Assembly: GCA_019828595.1 (NCBI GenBank)
Contig: JAHQRK010000013.1
Location: 775,501-839,500, forward strand
Length of the DNA stretch: 64,000 nucleotides
Origin: Aphanomyces cochlioides
Lineage: Eukaryota > Oomycota > Saprolegniomycetes > Saprolegniales > Verrucalvaceae
Reading direction: 5' to 3'
Shown: in pieces, positions 56,359 to 64,000 of the stretch
Layout of the letters: the number at the start of each line of letters is the position of its first letter
Position numbering within the stretch: position 1 is the first letter of the stretch
Translations under genes and position numbers: made by a program
The notes under the pieces: generated by a model
The model's database searches: none
Seen by the model: only the letters and a program-made list of their open reading frames with translations
What the model was told of the DNA's origin: nothing

Positions 56359-57804
56359 TTACATGGTCTTCATGTCGAGCTTGAGGAAGAAAATGGCCAC
56401 CAACAAAGCGATGGTACTGAGGATACCACCGACCAACACTGGCAACGCAAACGTCATCGACGTCTTCACCAATTGAGTCGCCAACGCAAAGTTGAGGAAT
56501 TGACCCGCACAGTTGGCAGAGTTGAACGCACCAGCGTACATACCCAAGTCGTTGTCAGGAGCCAAACCGATTTGGTACACAATCATCGGCAATTGCAAAG
56601 CAAAGATCGTCTGCTGAGAGATCGAAGTCAAGATGACCAAGATCATATCGATCGCCACCACCTTGCAGAAAGACATGATGATCAACAACGCTTGAGGGAT
56701 GCAGGCAATCACAATCACCCACTTGGCTCCGATCTTGCGCACCAAGAAAGGCATGATCGCCAAGTAAGCCACACCGAACAAGTTGAACACGGTATCGGTC
56801 ACACCACCGGCAAGACGCACACCGTCGTTGTAGTCCTTTTGGCGTTGCGTGCATTCAGGTTGGCCTTCCTTGCCGCACTTGTCGGCGTTTTCAGCAAGAC
56901 CATCCTTGACACGAATGCCGAAGAATTGGCCCTTGGCACCGTTGTAAGCAGTGTAACCGTATTGGAGGAGCAAGAAGATCAAGCAGTAGATCAACAACAC
57001 CTTGGGGAGCTTCTTGAATCCAACCCACAAAGCAGAGAACGCGTCCTTCAATTGTTGCTTCGTGTCAGGCTTGACGGCAGGGATGTATTGCTCTTCCTTC
57101 ACGAACCAGCACACGCTCATGCACGTCACGAACATGATGCCCATCAACATGCCCATGAAAGGCTTGATCGATTGATGCGCAGGACCAAAGAACATGATGT
57201 AGCCAGACACCACGAACGAACCGGCAATCGACCACACTTGACCGATCGAAGCGGCAGTCACTTGACGGTTGCCAGCCAAGTCAGCAATCAACAACACCAC
57301 TGGCACTTGCGTCAAGTTGCACGTAATGTCCATCCACACGTAGCAGATGACCACAAACACAGTCGTCCACGTACGGTCGTCGCCCTTGTCACCGAGAGAT
57401 TCACCAATATCCGTCGCGTTCATCATCACAGCCCAGCAAGCAATCGAGGTAATGGCACCCCAGAACAACCACGGCTTGCGGCGCCCGTACTTGCTGGTCG
57501 TGGTATCCGAGAGCACACCGATCGTAGGGGCGACAAGAAGACCAGCGGTGGGACCCACAAGCTGGACGCCTTGCACGGACGAGTAACTCAAAAGCACTTG
57601 GAGGAGAGGTCCGAGGGCGGCCCATTGAGCAGCCCACGCCATGTTCATGGCCATCTTGGGACAGCAGACCAAAAACATCATCGGGATCGACATGCCTTCT
57701 TGTTGGGACTTGTCGACATTGTCGATGCCTTCAGCATCCTTTTGGTGGTAGTCAACGTCATTGGGCGTGATCGCGACCGCAGGGTCTTGCACGTGGGAAG
57801 CCAT
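56359..57804 (-). CDS. GPH/SLC45-type sugar transporter, copy 4
   Basis: The 481-residue MFS protein starts at ATG 57802-57804. The N-terminus MASHVQDPAVAITPNDVDYH is closest to copy 3 but distinct. From VDKSQQEG on it appears the same as the other three copies at DNA level. The 3' flank (poly-C of 7, then AGTGTTGTCTAGTGTATTATGT) matches copy 2. The original downstream flank has been pushed to 51870-52473 by the 3.8-kb insert, which begins only ~73 bp past the stop codon, so 3' processing may be affected. Function as for copy 1. Confidence 0.9.
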   Translation of the reverse strand: MASHVQDPAVAITPNDVDYHQKDAEGIDNVDKSQQEGMSIPMMFLVCCPKMAMNMAWAAQWAALGPLLQVLLSYSSVQGVQLVGPTAGLLVAPTIGVLSDTTTSKYGRRKPWLFWGAITSIACWAVMMNATDIGESLGDKGDDRTWTTVFVVICYVWMDITCNLTQVPVVLLIADLAGNRQVTAASIGQVWSIAGSFVVSGYIMFFGPAHQSIKPFMGMLMGIMFVTCMSVCWFVKEEQYIPAVKPDTKQQLKDAFSALWVGFKKLPKVLLIYCLIFLLLQYGYTAYNGAKGQFFGIRVKDGLAENADKCGKEGQPECTQRQKDYNDGVRLAGGVTDTVFNLFGVAYLAIMPFLVRKIGAKWVIVIACIPQALLIIMSFCKVVAIDMILVILTSISQQTIFALQLPMIVYQIGLAPDNDLGMYAGAFNSANCAGQFLNFALATQLVKTSMTFALPVLVGGILSTIALLVAIFFLKLDMKTM

Positions 57805-57822
57805 TCTCGTAGTCGCCTTGGA

Positions 57823-57839
57823 GGAAATTCCGGAATGAA
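57823..57839 (-). promoter_or_regulatory. Initiator/promoter element of transporter copy 4
   Basis: On the minus strand TTCATTCCGGAATTTCC, an initiator plus AATTTCC box, 19 nt before the ATG. Confidence 0.6.
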
Positions 57840-58897
57840 CTCGAGAGGTCTATGCCTCCAACTGAGGCTACTAATCGAGTTCAACGATACTGCACTGTCT
57901 TGTTGAAGCTCCGTCGTTGTTGTCACGGCGTAAGCGACAAGCAACCTATCGCCTTGTAAAATAATTAGTTATCGACTGGTAGTCCGTGCTGGAACAGCAG
58001 CAATACCCAGGTGATGGTGCTCAAGAACGAGCTATAGTAGGTGTCTTTCAACACTTGGCTAGGTCTTGCACTCGTGGGATCGCGAGACTGTGACCACTCG
58101 CATAAAGTTTAAAGTTAGATGCGATATCGCACATCGTCTCAATACTGGCCTGATGCTATAGCCGCCATGTTGCCTTGGCTTTATTCCAAACTCACTGGAC
58201 TTGTGGTTAGAACGTGTCAATCCTCAGTCGAGAGATTATTTTGGGAGCCAACGAAGCGTTCCATGACGCTCGTCTCTTCAAGGAATCCGAGTCCAACCTA
58301 TTATTAATAGACCTAACAAAGATATAGTGAGTGACAAAGAAACGATCAAGAACCAGTTGCTCGGAAAAGTTGCTGGTCGAGCAACCGAGTAGCAGCGCAG
58401 GAGACGCAGAAATTTCTATGGAGATGCCGCTCGGCCTTTTTATTCTCTGCCGAACGAACAACTCGACAGACTAAGCTTGCCGTGCCACTCAAAATACACA
58501 ATCAAGACTCGCTCGTCGACCTCTCAATGAACGGAATCTGCCAGACTCCCTGCTTAGTTGGCACTTTCATCCATTACAACGGTGACATGGCCGATTGTTC
58601 AGCGACGATCTCGAGGTTTCTAACGCAACACGGCACACGATTTCCATCCCACGGGCTACACCGACTATCCAACCTTGTCAGAAGAATAAACACCGGAAAA
58701 GCTGTAGCTCAAAGAAAATGATTCTGTGTTTGTTGCATTGGAGCTCCATCGTTTGTTTTCTCAATGCAGACGTGGTGCCGCCCTGGAGATGGCATACTTC
58801 GCGCTCAACTCGGTGGTGGTGGATTTCCCGCCGCTTCTGTTGTTCGAGTCCATGTTGGCCCAACACTCAGGCCGCTTCAACACACGGAGGATTTCCT
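57840..58897. other. Promoter region of copy 4 and intergenic DNA
   Basis: 57840-58230 shows diverged similarity to the promoters of copies 1-3 (CAAGTCCAGT and GCATCAGGCCAG blocks). The rest to 58897 has no recognisable gene. Confidence 0.45.
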
Positions 58898-58914
58898 GTC
58901 ATTTTCAATTTATG
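58898..58914 (+). promoter_or_regulatory. Initiator/promoter element of F-box relic
   Basis: GTCATTTTCAATTTATG: initiator plus CAATTT box, 7 nt before the ATG at 58921. Confidence 0.55.
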
Positions 58915-58920
58915 CGTGCC

Positions 58921-59660
58921 ATGGAAGACAAAGTTCCAACGAAGAAGAAGCGCGTGTACGATTTACTCAAGCGTCCACCCGTGCTAGCCAATGTCAACTT
59001 TATCGGGCCGCTTCCCCAACATCTACTCTTCGATACGATTGCGTCATGGACGGTCGGGTTACTCAACTTGCGAGAACTGCTCACGCTGTCGCTCGTGTCG
59101 CGCAGCTTTTACTACGCGAGGATCGCAAGTATTGGGAAAACATCATGAACTCGCCGCAGTTCCAGCCCATGTATGCCATCGCTGCCTTTGGAAAGCTCCA
59201 TCCTTGAAAACGTACAGTTCGCGTTGTCAGCAAGCGAATATGCTCCAACTGCCTCGCCATTGAGGCGCAAGATCTCAAACCGCTGCGGCCTAGTCATGCG
59301 AAATCTTTCATCGTCTGTGAACGATGCAATAATTCGCCACTGTTTCGAAGGATGCGCTACGAAGACGAAGTCAATTACTACGGCGTCAAGCGCTATTGCA
59401 CTCACTGTCGTCGAAGGCAACCACGTGATATCACTCCTCTGGAACGCGCAAATGGCCCGCACTTGGTGTGTCGAACGTGTTCTTGGTTGCCCAAGTATAC
59501 TGAAATCCGCCACAAGCAAGCAGTCAGCCGCTATGGCCTCACTCGGAAACAACTTGAGAGTATTCCCTGTCGCATCCAGCGTTTATACCGTCGACTTTAT
59601 ATCCTCGAAGATGTACACAACCTCGCCACTCGACTCCAGCTGACTTCCGATACAAACTAG
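58921..59660 (+). pseudogene. F-box/zinc-binding family member, broken, double zinc module
   Basis: ATG 58921 (MEDKVPTKKKRVYDLLKRPP) is collinear with the intact members below. An F-box-like region follows (LPQHLLFDTIASWTVGLL, LSLVSRSFYY). A shift near 59110 and TGA at 59205-59207 break the frame. Downstream the frame stays open to 59660 and encodes two zinc modules in a row: RICSNC...VCERC, then RYCTHC...VCRTC. Relatives have only one. The tail (YGLTRKQLESIPCR) matches the family. It looks like a recent pseudogene with an internal domain duplication. F-box proteins link substrates to SCF ubiquitin ligases via Skp1; partners unknown. Confidence 0.7.
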
Positions 59661-59960
59661 ACTATGTAGCATATAACATGCTGGAACGAGCCCCTCTTTG
59701 CTTACTGAAATTCAATTCCCGCTTCTGTCGTTTGCTTGGCATTTCCCGCCAAATCGTCAATCCACAAGTCTTCACCACATTTCGCAATTAAAACTTTATC
59801 ACCATGCATTATCAACGGCAATGTCAAATTTTAAAGTCGTAATTTTCTATGCTTTGGAAAATTGTCCAATCTAGCTCAAATTCGACGACATTTCGGGAAT
59901 GTGAGATTTCAAATATCGAAATTGTTTGTTCGTCCAGCCAACGGCACATGTTACGTCATG

Positions 59961-59978
59961 TCCATTTTGAATTTGGAC
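59961..59978 (+). promoter_or_regulatory. Initiator/promoter element of F-box gene at 59985
   Basis: TCCATTTTGAATTTGGAC ends 7 nt before the ATG at 59985, which favours that start over the ATG at 59958. Confidence 0.55.
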
Positions 59979-59984
59979 TTTGAG

Positions 59985-60596
59985 ATGCGACTTCGTAGGA
60001 GACAATCAAACGAACCACTCAAGAAGAAGCAGCGAGCGACGGACTTGACCACACCGCCTCCACCAGCAACGCATGAGCTCCAATTCATGGGATCGCTTCC
60101 ACAGGATTTGTTCTTTGCCACGATCGGATCTCCAGCTTGTGGTCTGCTTGAAGTGCAAGATTTGGTTGCTCTGTCCTTGATCTCTCGAAGTTTCTACAAC
60201 ACGATGGACAGTGCGTACTGGGAGAAGACTCTGGCGCATCCAGATCTCAGTAGGATTTGCACTGGAGTGGCATATACTGATCTCACACCGCGTGAGCGCG
60301 CAGTTCGCATCGTGGCCAAGCGCGTATGCAAACATTGTCACCAATTTCGACAGTATGAATTTTGGCCGCTACGACCTTATGGGTGCAAAATCTTGGTTTG
60401 CGAAGAATGCAAAAAGTTGCCAGAGTTCACTGCGATCCAATTCAGTCGAGCTGTTTGGAAATATCGTCTCAAGCGTTGTCAACTTGAGCTCCTCCCGAGT
60501 TGGAAAAAGTCTGCATATCGTGGATACACGGTCATGTTTAGCCTCAAGGATGTGCTTGATCTCGTCGAACAAATCAAACAATACAAGAGTGAATAA
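59985..60596 (+). CDS. F-box/zinc-binding family protein
   Basis: 203 residues from ATG 59985 (MRLRRRQSNEPLKKKQRATD). A basic N-terminus suggests nuclear entry. Residues ~34-75 form an F-box-like helix set (LPQDLFFATIGSPACGLLEV, VALSLISRSFYNTMD, YWEK). Then comes a four-Cys zinc module (RVCKHCHQF ... LVCEECKKLPEF), followed by a conserved helix (KYRLKRCQLELLPS) and SLKDVLDLVEQIKQ. The C-x2-C...C-x2-C module plus the Y-x-L helix vaguely recalls XPA-type zinc domains. The likely role is substrate recognition for an SCF ubiquitin ligase; this is inferred. It is the most divergent intact member. Confidence 0.65.
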   Translation: MRLRRRQSNEPLKKKQRATDLTTPPPPATHELQFMGSLPQDLFFATIGSPACGLLEVQDLVALSLISRSFYNTMDSAYWEKTLAHPDLSRICTGVAYTDLTPRERAVRIVAKRVCKHCHQFRQYEFWPLRPYGCKILVCEECKKLPEFTAIQFSRAVWKYRLKRCQLELLPSWKKSAYRGYTVMFSLKDVLDLVEQIKQYKSE

Positions 60597-60639
60597 ACAA
60601 CGACTTACACGTTATACTGTCGTTTGAAAGCTATCGACA

Positions 60640-61059
60640 ACGTATGTTTCAATCGTGTTTTAACATTGTCTTTCCGCGTTGAGCTCAGTTTCATCTCTTC
60701 CATAAGCTTAAGAACATCCTCGAGCTCATAAGGATGAATGCATTTGTAGCTGACGGTCTTCGTTCGGCTTGTCATACCGCTGGAATGGACGACAGCAGGT
60801 ACCTGTCCGCGTCGTCATGGTGTGAAATGCTCGACTTCCTGGATTCACGTTGCGATAGCAGCAACTCGATATCAAACAGCGCCACGACTATGGCATGGTC
60901 CATCAAGTAGTAGAGGCTTCGAGAGACTAACGTTAGGGACCGCATGACCAAGTCTCGCATGTCAAGCAAGACAAACTGTGCCGCTCTCTTCTTCACAGGT
61001 TGCTCGCTGGTTTGTACATCGTGATCCAGGCTATTTGTACCCAACATGGAGAACGACAA
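60640..61059 (-). pseudogene. F-box family remnant, minus strand
   Basis: A decayed copy in the opposite orientation. DMRDLVMRSLTLVSRSLYYLMDHA (61059 downward, split here by no more than substitutions) keeps the F-box core. The zinc module is gone, and the C-terminal LEDVLKLMEEMK segment is recognisable near 60690-60725. It shows the family has been duplicating by inversion. Confidence 0.5.
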
Positions 61060-61473
61060 CGAAAAATTGTGTCACAATGAGCCGATGGCAGTAATTAAAC
61101 AGTAATAAACTGTCCAACCAATCTTCCGTCGATCTCGCATTCTCTATCGTTGGTGTAGTGTTGTGGGGACTTTGAGCTTGTCGCACCAGCGGAAAACCAC
61201 CCAACGACTTCTCGCCGTCGAAAGGAGGCCATAAAAACTCAAATTAATTTGATACTGCTACCCAAGGTAAATTCCATCGATTCGGTAAAGAGTTTCGCTT
61301 CAATGCTGCTGATGAAATCAAACTTGCAACGAAGTAATCGTCATGTTGAAAGTCTTTTTCAGCCTGTGGGTGATCTCCCGCTCGTGCCTCGATCCTCGAC
61401 TTCCGCGCCAACCTGTTCGTCCACAACTCGTCACCGTTTGGTTAGACTTGCAATCAAATGTTAGGTGTTGCTG

Positions 61474-61492
61474 TATCATTTTTCATTTCGAC
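61474..61492 (+). promoter_or_regulatory. Initiator/promoter element of F-box gene at 61496
   Basis: TATCATTTTTCATTTCGAC, 3 nt before the ATG at 61496, is a good match to initiator plus CATTTC box. Confidence 0.6.
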
Positions 61493-61495
61493 TAG

Positions 61496-62134
61496 ATGCA
61501 GAAAGCTGGTGAACCTCTCAAGAAGAAGGCAAAGCGGCCGACGGACCTACTGAAATGCCCGCCGACTTTGGACAAACCCATCTACTACATTGGAAACCTT
61601 CCCCAAGCGATCTTCTTTTCGACAATCGGGTCGTGGACATTTGGCATGCTAGATATTCGAGATTTGTTGTCACTGTCGATGGTCTCACGGAGTTTCTACT
61701 ACACGATGGACCATACGTATTGGGAAAAGATTGTTGAGAACCCAATGTTTGACGGCATGAAAACGGTTGGCGTCTACGTGAAAAGTCTTCCTCGCCAGCG
61801 CGCAGTCCGCATCATGGACAAGCGCATGTGTAGACATTGCCGTCGGTGTCAACCAAAAAATATCGTGCCTCTGTGGCCGGTTTTCGAGAAATTCAAAGTT
61901 TGCCAGCAATGCGCCAAGCTGCCATCAATTGCGGAGGTCCAACACACGGAGGCGGTTCACAAGTATGGCCTCAAGCGGAAACAACTCGACACGATTCCTA
62001 GCCGAAAACAAACAGTCAATCGTGGATACCAACGACTGTATTTGCTCCAAGACATACTCAAACTCGTGGAGGAATCAAAGCAAGAGGCAGTTGCAACTAC
62101 AGCTGCACTGCGTGATGAATGTTCGACAGTCTAG
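61496..62134 (+). CDS. F-box/zinc-binding family protein
   Basis: An intact 212-residue member from ATG 61496 (MQKAGEPLKKKAKRPTDLL). F-box-like region at residues ~33-75 (LPQAIFFSTIGSWTFGMLDI, LSMVSRSFYYTMDH, YWEKIV). Zinc module at ~107-145 (RMCRHCRRCQPKN ... KVCQQCAKLPSI), with an extra Cys in the first pair region. The conserved KYGLKRKQLDTIPSRKQ helix and a Leu-rich C-terminal helix (LYLLQDILKLVEE) follow. No membrane segment. Its tandem position with paralogues on both strands indicates local duplication. Probably an SCF-type substrate adaptor; this is inferred. Confidence 0.7.
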   Translation: MQKAGEPLKKKAKRPTDLLKCPPTLDKPIYYIGNLPQAIFFSTIGSWTFGMLDIRDLLSLSMVSRSFYYTMDHTYWEKIVENPMFDGMKTVGVYVKSLPRQRAVRIMDKRMCRHCRRCQPKNIVPLWPVFEKFKVCQQCAKLPSIAEVQHTEAVHKYGLKRKQLDTIPSRKQTVNRGYQRLYLLQDILKLVEESKQEAVATTAALRDECSTV

Positions 62135-62339
62135 TCCAGCGCATTTTTAGGATTTGGAGGTCGTGGAAGTCTTCATGACACTGAAATCAACTTTTATTCC
62201 TAATAAACTCATTCAATCGCGAATCCTTGCTGTCGGCGGAGTCCATGAGGCACGGTTGGACGCGTCCTGATGATGACAAAGCCTGCAAATTAGGAAGTCG
62301 CAGAGCCTCCGAAAAATATATTCTCAAAAAATATATTTA

Positions 62340-62640
62340 AATATTTTGTAAAAATATATTTATTTCTACGACACTGGAATTTGAATATATTTATTTCTCA
62401 AGGACATTATTTCGTGCAACCATATTTTGATCTCCACAAGACACATTTTCAGGCGGATGGTTGCGATATGTACAAATATGAAGCTACTAAAAGGTTGAAT
62501 AAAGGTTTATACTGCTTGATTAACGGCCATCGGGATATAATAGAACTTGAAAAACGAGAAATAAATATATTCTCAATATTTTTGGTCAAATATATTTATT
62601 TCTACCCAACTGGAATATGAATATATTTATTTTTCTTCTT
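62340..62640. repeat. AT-rich repeat pair
   Basis: A ~48-bp unit (AATATATTTATTTCTAC, then CACTGGAAT or CAACTGGAAT) occurs directly at about 62353 and 62587. An inverted GAAATAAATATATTC lies between. Likely a small AT-rich foldback or MITE. No gene lies in 62135-62860. Confidence 0.45.
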
Positions 62641-62973
62641 TGAAAAATTGAATAAATAAAATATACTATTTTCGGAGCCAATGTTCTGAGCTTCATGCTT
62701 CGATCATCTACAAACTTTTTAAAGCCTGTAGGAGTCTGCTCCAGCTAATGAAGTAGTCGTCGAAAGAGGCATTCTCTATCTCAAGTTTGTGATTTTCCCA
62801 CTGGAAAAGATTTCGAGGTCTGCAGAAACCTTGGCGGGAAGTTTCGGCGGTGCCCTTTCTCTGTGGAACTTTTCAATTTTGACCGACGAACACGTTGGAA
62901 CATGGCAATCATATGGCCATTTGGAAAAGGATGTCAGTTCGGCAAGACAACGACAGAGGCAACGTCGACTACA

Positions 62974-63564
62974 ATGGCAGAGGCACCGACGAAGAGAAAG
63001 CGCACGACGGATTTACTCAAGCGACCGCCGACTCTAGCACATGTTGAGTTTCTAGGTCCGGTTCCTCAGGGTGTCTTCGTCTCGACAATCGCGTCGTGGG
63101 CGTTTGGACTCCTGGACTTGAAGGACTTGCTCACGCTGTCGTTGGTCTCCCGCAGCTTTTACTACTCGATGGACCATCCTTACTGGGAAGAGATTGTCGG
63201 CGCACCGCGGTTTCAACCAATGTATAAAGTGGCTGCGTTTGCCAAACTCAATCCTCGACAACGAGCGATTCGCATCATGACCAAGCGCACATGCATCCAC
63301 TGTCGACAAATCCAACAGAGTGACATCAAACCACTGCGTCCACGTCAGGAAGCTTACATGGTTTGCAAAAAGTGCGCTGACTTGCCATTGTTTGCTGAAA
63401 TCCAATACTCCGACGCGATTGAAAAGTACGGACTCACGCGGAAGCAACTCGTGACCCTTCCAAGTCGAACACAGGCAGTCTATCGCGGATATCGTCGACT
63501 ATTCAAGCTCAACGACGTCCTCGAGCTCGTGAAATCAGTGCGTCGGAACTCAACAGAGCCATAG
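62974..63564 (+). CDS. F-box/zinc-binding family protein
   Basis: 196 residues from ATG 62974 (MAEAPTKRKRTTDLLKRPPT), the start collinear with its paralogues. An in-frame ATG at 62902 would add 24 residues but is less likely. F-box-like region (VPQGVFVSTIASWAFGLLDL, LSLVSRSFYYSMDH, YWEEIV), zinc module (RTCIHCRQIQQSD ... MVCKKCADLPLF), conserved KYGLTRKQLVTLPSR helix and C-terminal LNDVLELV. It is nearly identical in its C-terminal half to the convergent gene at 63689-64000. The pair forms a recent inverted duplication with 3' ends 124 bp apart. Inferred SCF substrate adaptor. Confidence 0.7.
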   Translation: MAEAPTKRKRTTDLLKRPPTLAHVEFLGPVPQGVFVSTIASWAFGLLDLKDLLTLSLVSRSFYYSMDHPYWEEIVGAPRFQPMYKVAAFAKLNPRQRAIRIMTKRTCIHCRQIQQSDIKPLRPRQEAYMVCKKCADLPLFAEIQYSDAIEKYGLTRKQLVTLPSRTQAVYRGYRRLFKLNDVLELVKSVRRNSTEP

Positions 63565-63688
63565 TCTTGACACAGTTATCACGATGCCGTCTTGGCATAT
63601 TAGTGCTTTCATCACAAATCACTCGGACAAATCCAGCAGCGGGAACAATATAGCTCAACTTAGATTAAGGTAATCGTAGCCTGTCAGT

Positions 63689-64000
63689 CTATGGCTGTTT
63701 CGAGTCGTGATGCAATTCTTCCACGAGATCGAGCACGTCTTTCAGCTTGAATAGTCGTCGATATCCACAGTAGACGGCTTGTTTTCGGCTTGGGAGAGTC
63801 ATCAGTTGGTCTCGCGTGAGTTCGTACTTGTTAATTGCAGCAGTGTATTGGATTTCAGCAAACAATGGCAAGTCAGCGCATCTTTGACAAACCATGTAAG
63901 CTTCCTGGCGTGGGCGCAGTGGTTTGATGTCGTTTTGTTGAATTTGTCGACAGTGGATGCACATGCGCTTGGTCATAATGCGAATCGCTCGTTGTCGAGG
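63689..64000 (-). CDS. F-box/zinc-binding family protein, C-terminal part (runs off window)
   Basis: The frame ends at TAG 63689-63691 and continues past 64000. The visible ~103 residues start in the segment before the zinc module (PRQRAIRIMTKRMCIHC), then KPLRPRQEAYMVCQRCADL, the KYELTRDQLMTLPSRKQ helix and LKDVLDLVEELHHD. It is closest to the gene at 62974-63564, with which it converges. The F-box part should lie beyond the window. Confidence 0.7.
   Translation of the reverse strand, partial: PRQRAIRIMTKRMCIHCRQIQQNDIKPLRPRQEAYMVCQRCADLPLFAEIQYTAAINKYELTRDQLMTLPSRKQAVYCGYRRLFKLKDVLDLVEELHHDSKQP

Noticed and set aside
59736..59760. E2F-like TTTCCCGCCAAA site upstream of an F-box gene
   Set aside because: A single short match with no second site or conservation. 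The similar GGCGGGAA near 62833 is too weak to claim regulation.
1..64000. CRISPR arrays, operons, ribosome binding sites, rRNA or tRNA genes
   Set aside because: The sequence is eukaryotic in character. No array, Shine-Dalgarno-linked gene cluster, rRNA or foldable tRNA was found.

Overview
The window looks like an oomycete (water mould) genome, most likely from the Saprolegniales (an Aphanomyces-type organism). The grounds are compact genes with few introns, the oomycete initiator plus flanking promoter motif (TCATTYY followed by a CAWTTT-like box) just upstream of the host genes, and a mobile-element mix typical of stramenopiles: Mutator-like, hAT, DD39D mariner, Tc1/IS630-like, Harbinger-like MITEs, Ty3/gypsy, Ty1/copia and several Crypton tyrosine-recombinase elements. 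The genus is inferred, not proven. Host genes form three families. (1) Four copies of one 481-residue, 12-helix sugar transporter of the GPH/SLC45 sucrose-transporter type (13141-14586 -, 19659-21104 +, 36048-37493 +, 56359-57804 -). Their first ~32 codons and promoters differ, but the rest appears identical down to silent sites. (2) A cluster of Old Yellow Enzyme genes (7.4-11.6 kb) in which every copy is broken. (3) A cluster of F-box/zinc-binding genes at the right end (58.9-64 kb) with three intact members, two relics and one gene running off the window. Layout: 0-7 kb holds a Mutator-like relic, a PDZ-like gene, a tandem array and AT-rich intergenic DNA. 7.4-12.3 kb holds the Old Yellow Enzyme cluster and a Harbinger-type MITE. 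13-21 kb holds two head-to-head transporter genes with a complete hAT element between their promoters. 21.4-26.5 kb is the downstream flank of copy 2, split by a MITE, a Crypton-like insert and a mariner. 26.7-33.6 kb is a complete gypsy element with 5-bp target duplications and a large antisense reading frame. 33.8-39.9 kb holds a Myb/SANT relic, transporter copy 3, a pogo-like relic and a Tc1/IS630-like relic. 39.9-47.7 kb is a second hAT with a copia element inside its C-terminal coding region. 47.7-52.5 kb holds a TIR element, a Crypton-type recombinase and gypsy debris. 52.5-56.3 kb is a 3.8-kb insert that carries a SET-domain methyltransferase gene beside a GCR1_C-type Crypton. Two duplicated transporter flanks (21.2-26.5 kb and, inverted, 51.9-52.5 kb) act as occupied and empty sites for each other, so several insert boundaries can be read to the base. 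Almost every transposase is broken by one or two stop codons or 1-base shifts, so these are mostly recent but dead copies. The most unusual candidates are the SET-carrying Crypton-like unit, the antisense gene inside the gypsy element, and the homogenised transporter family.
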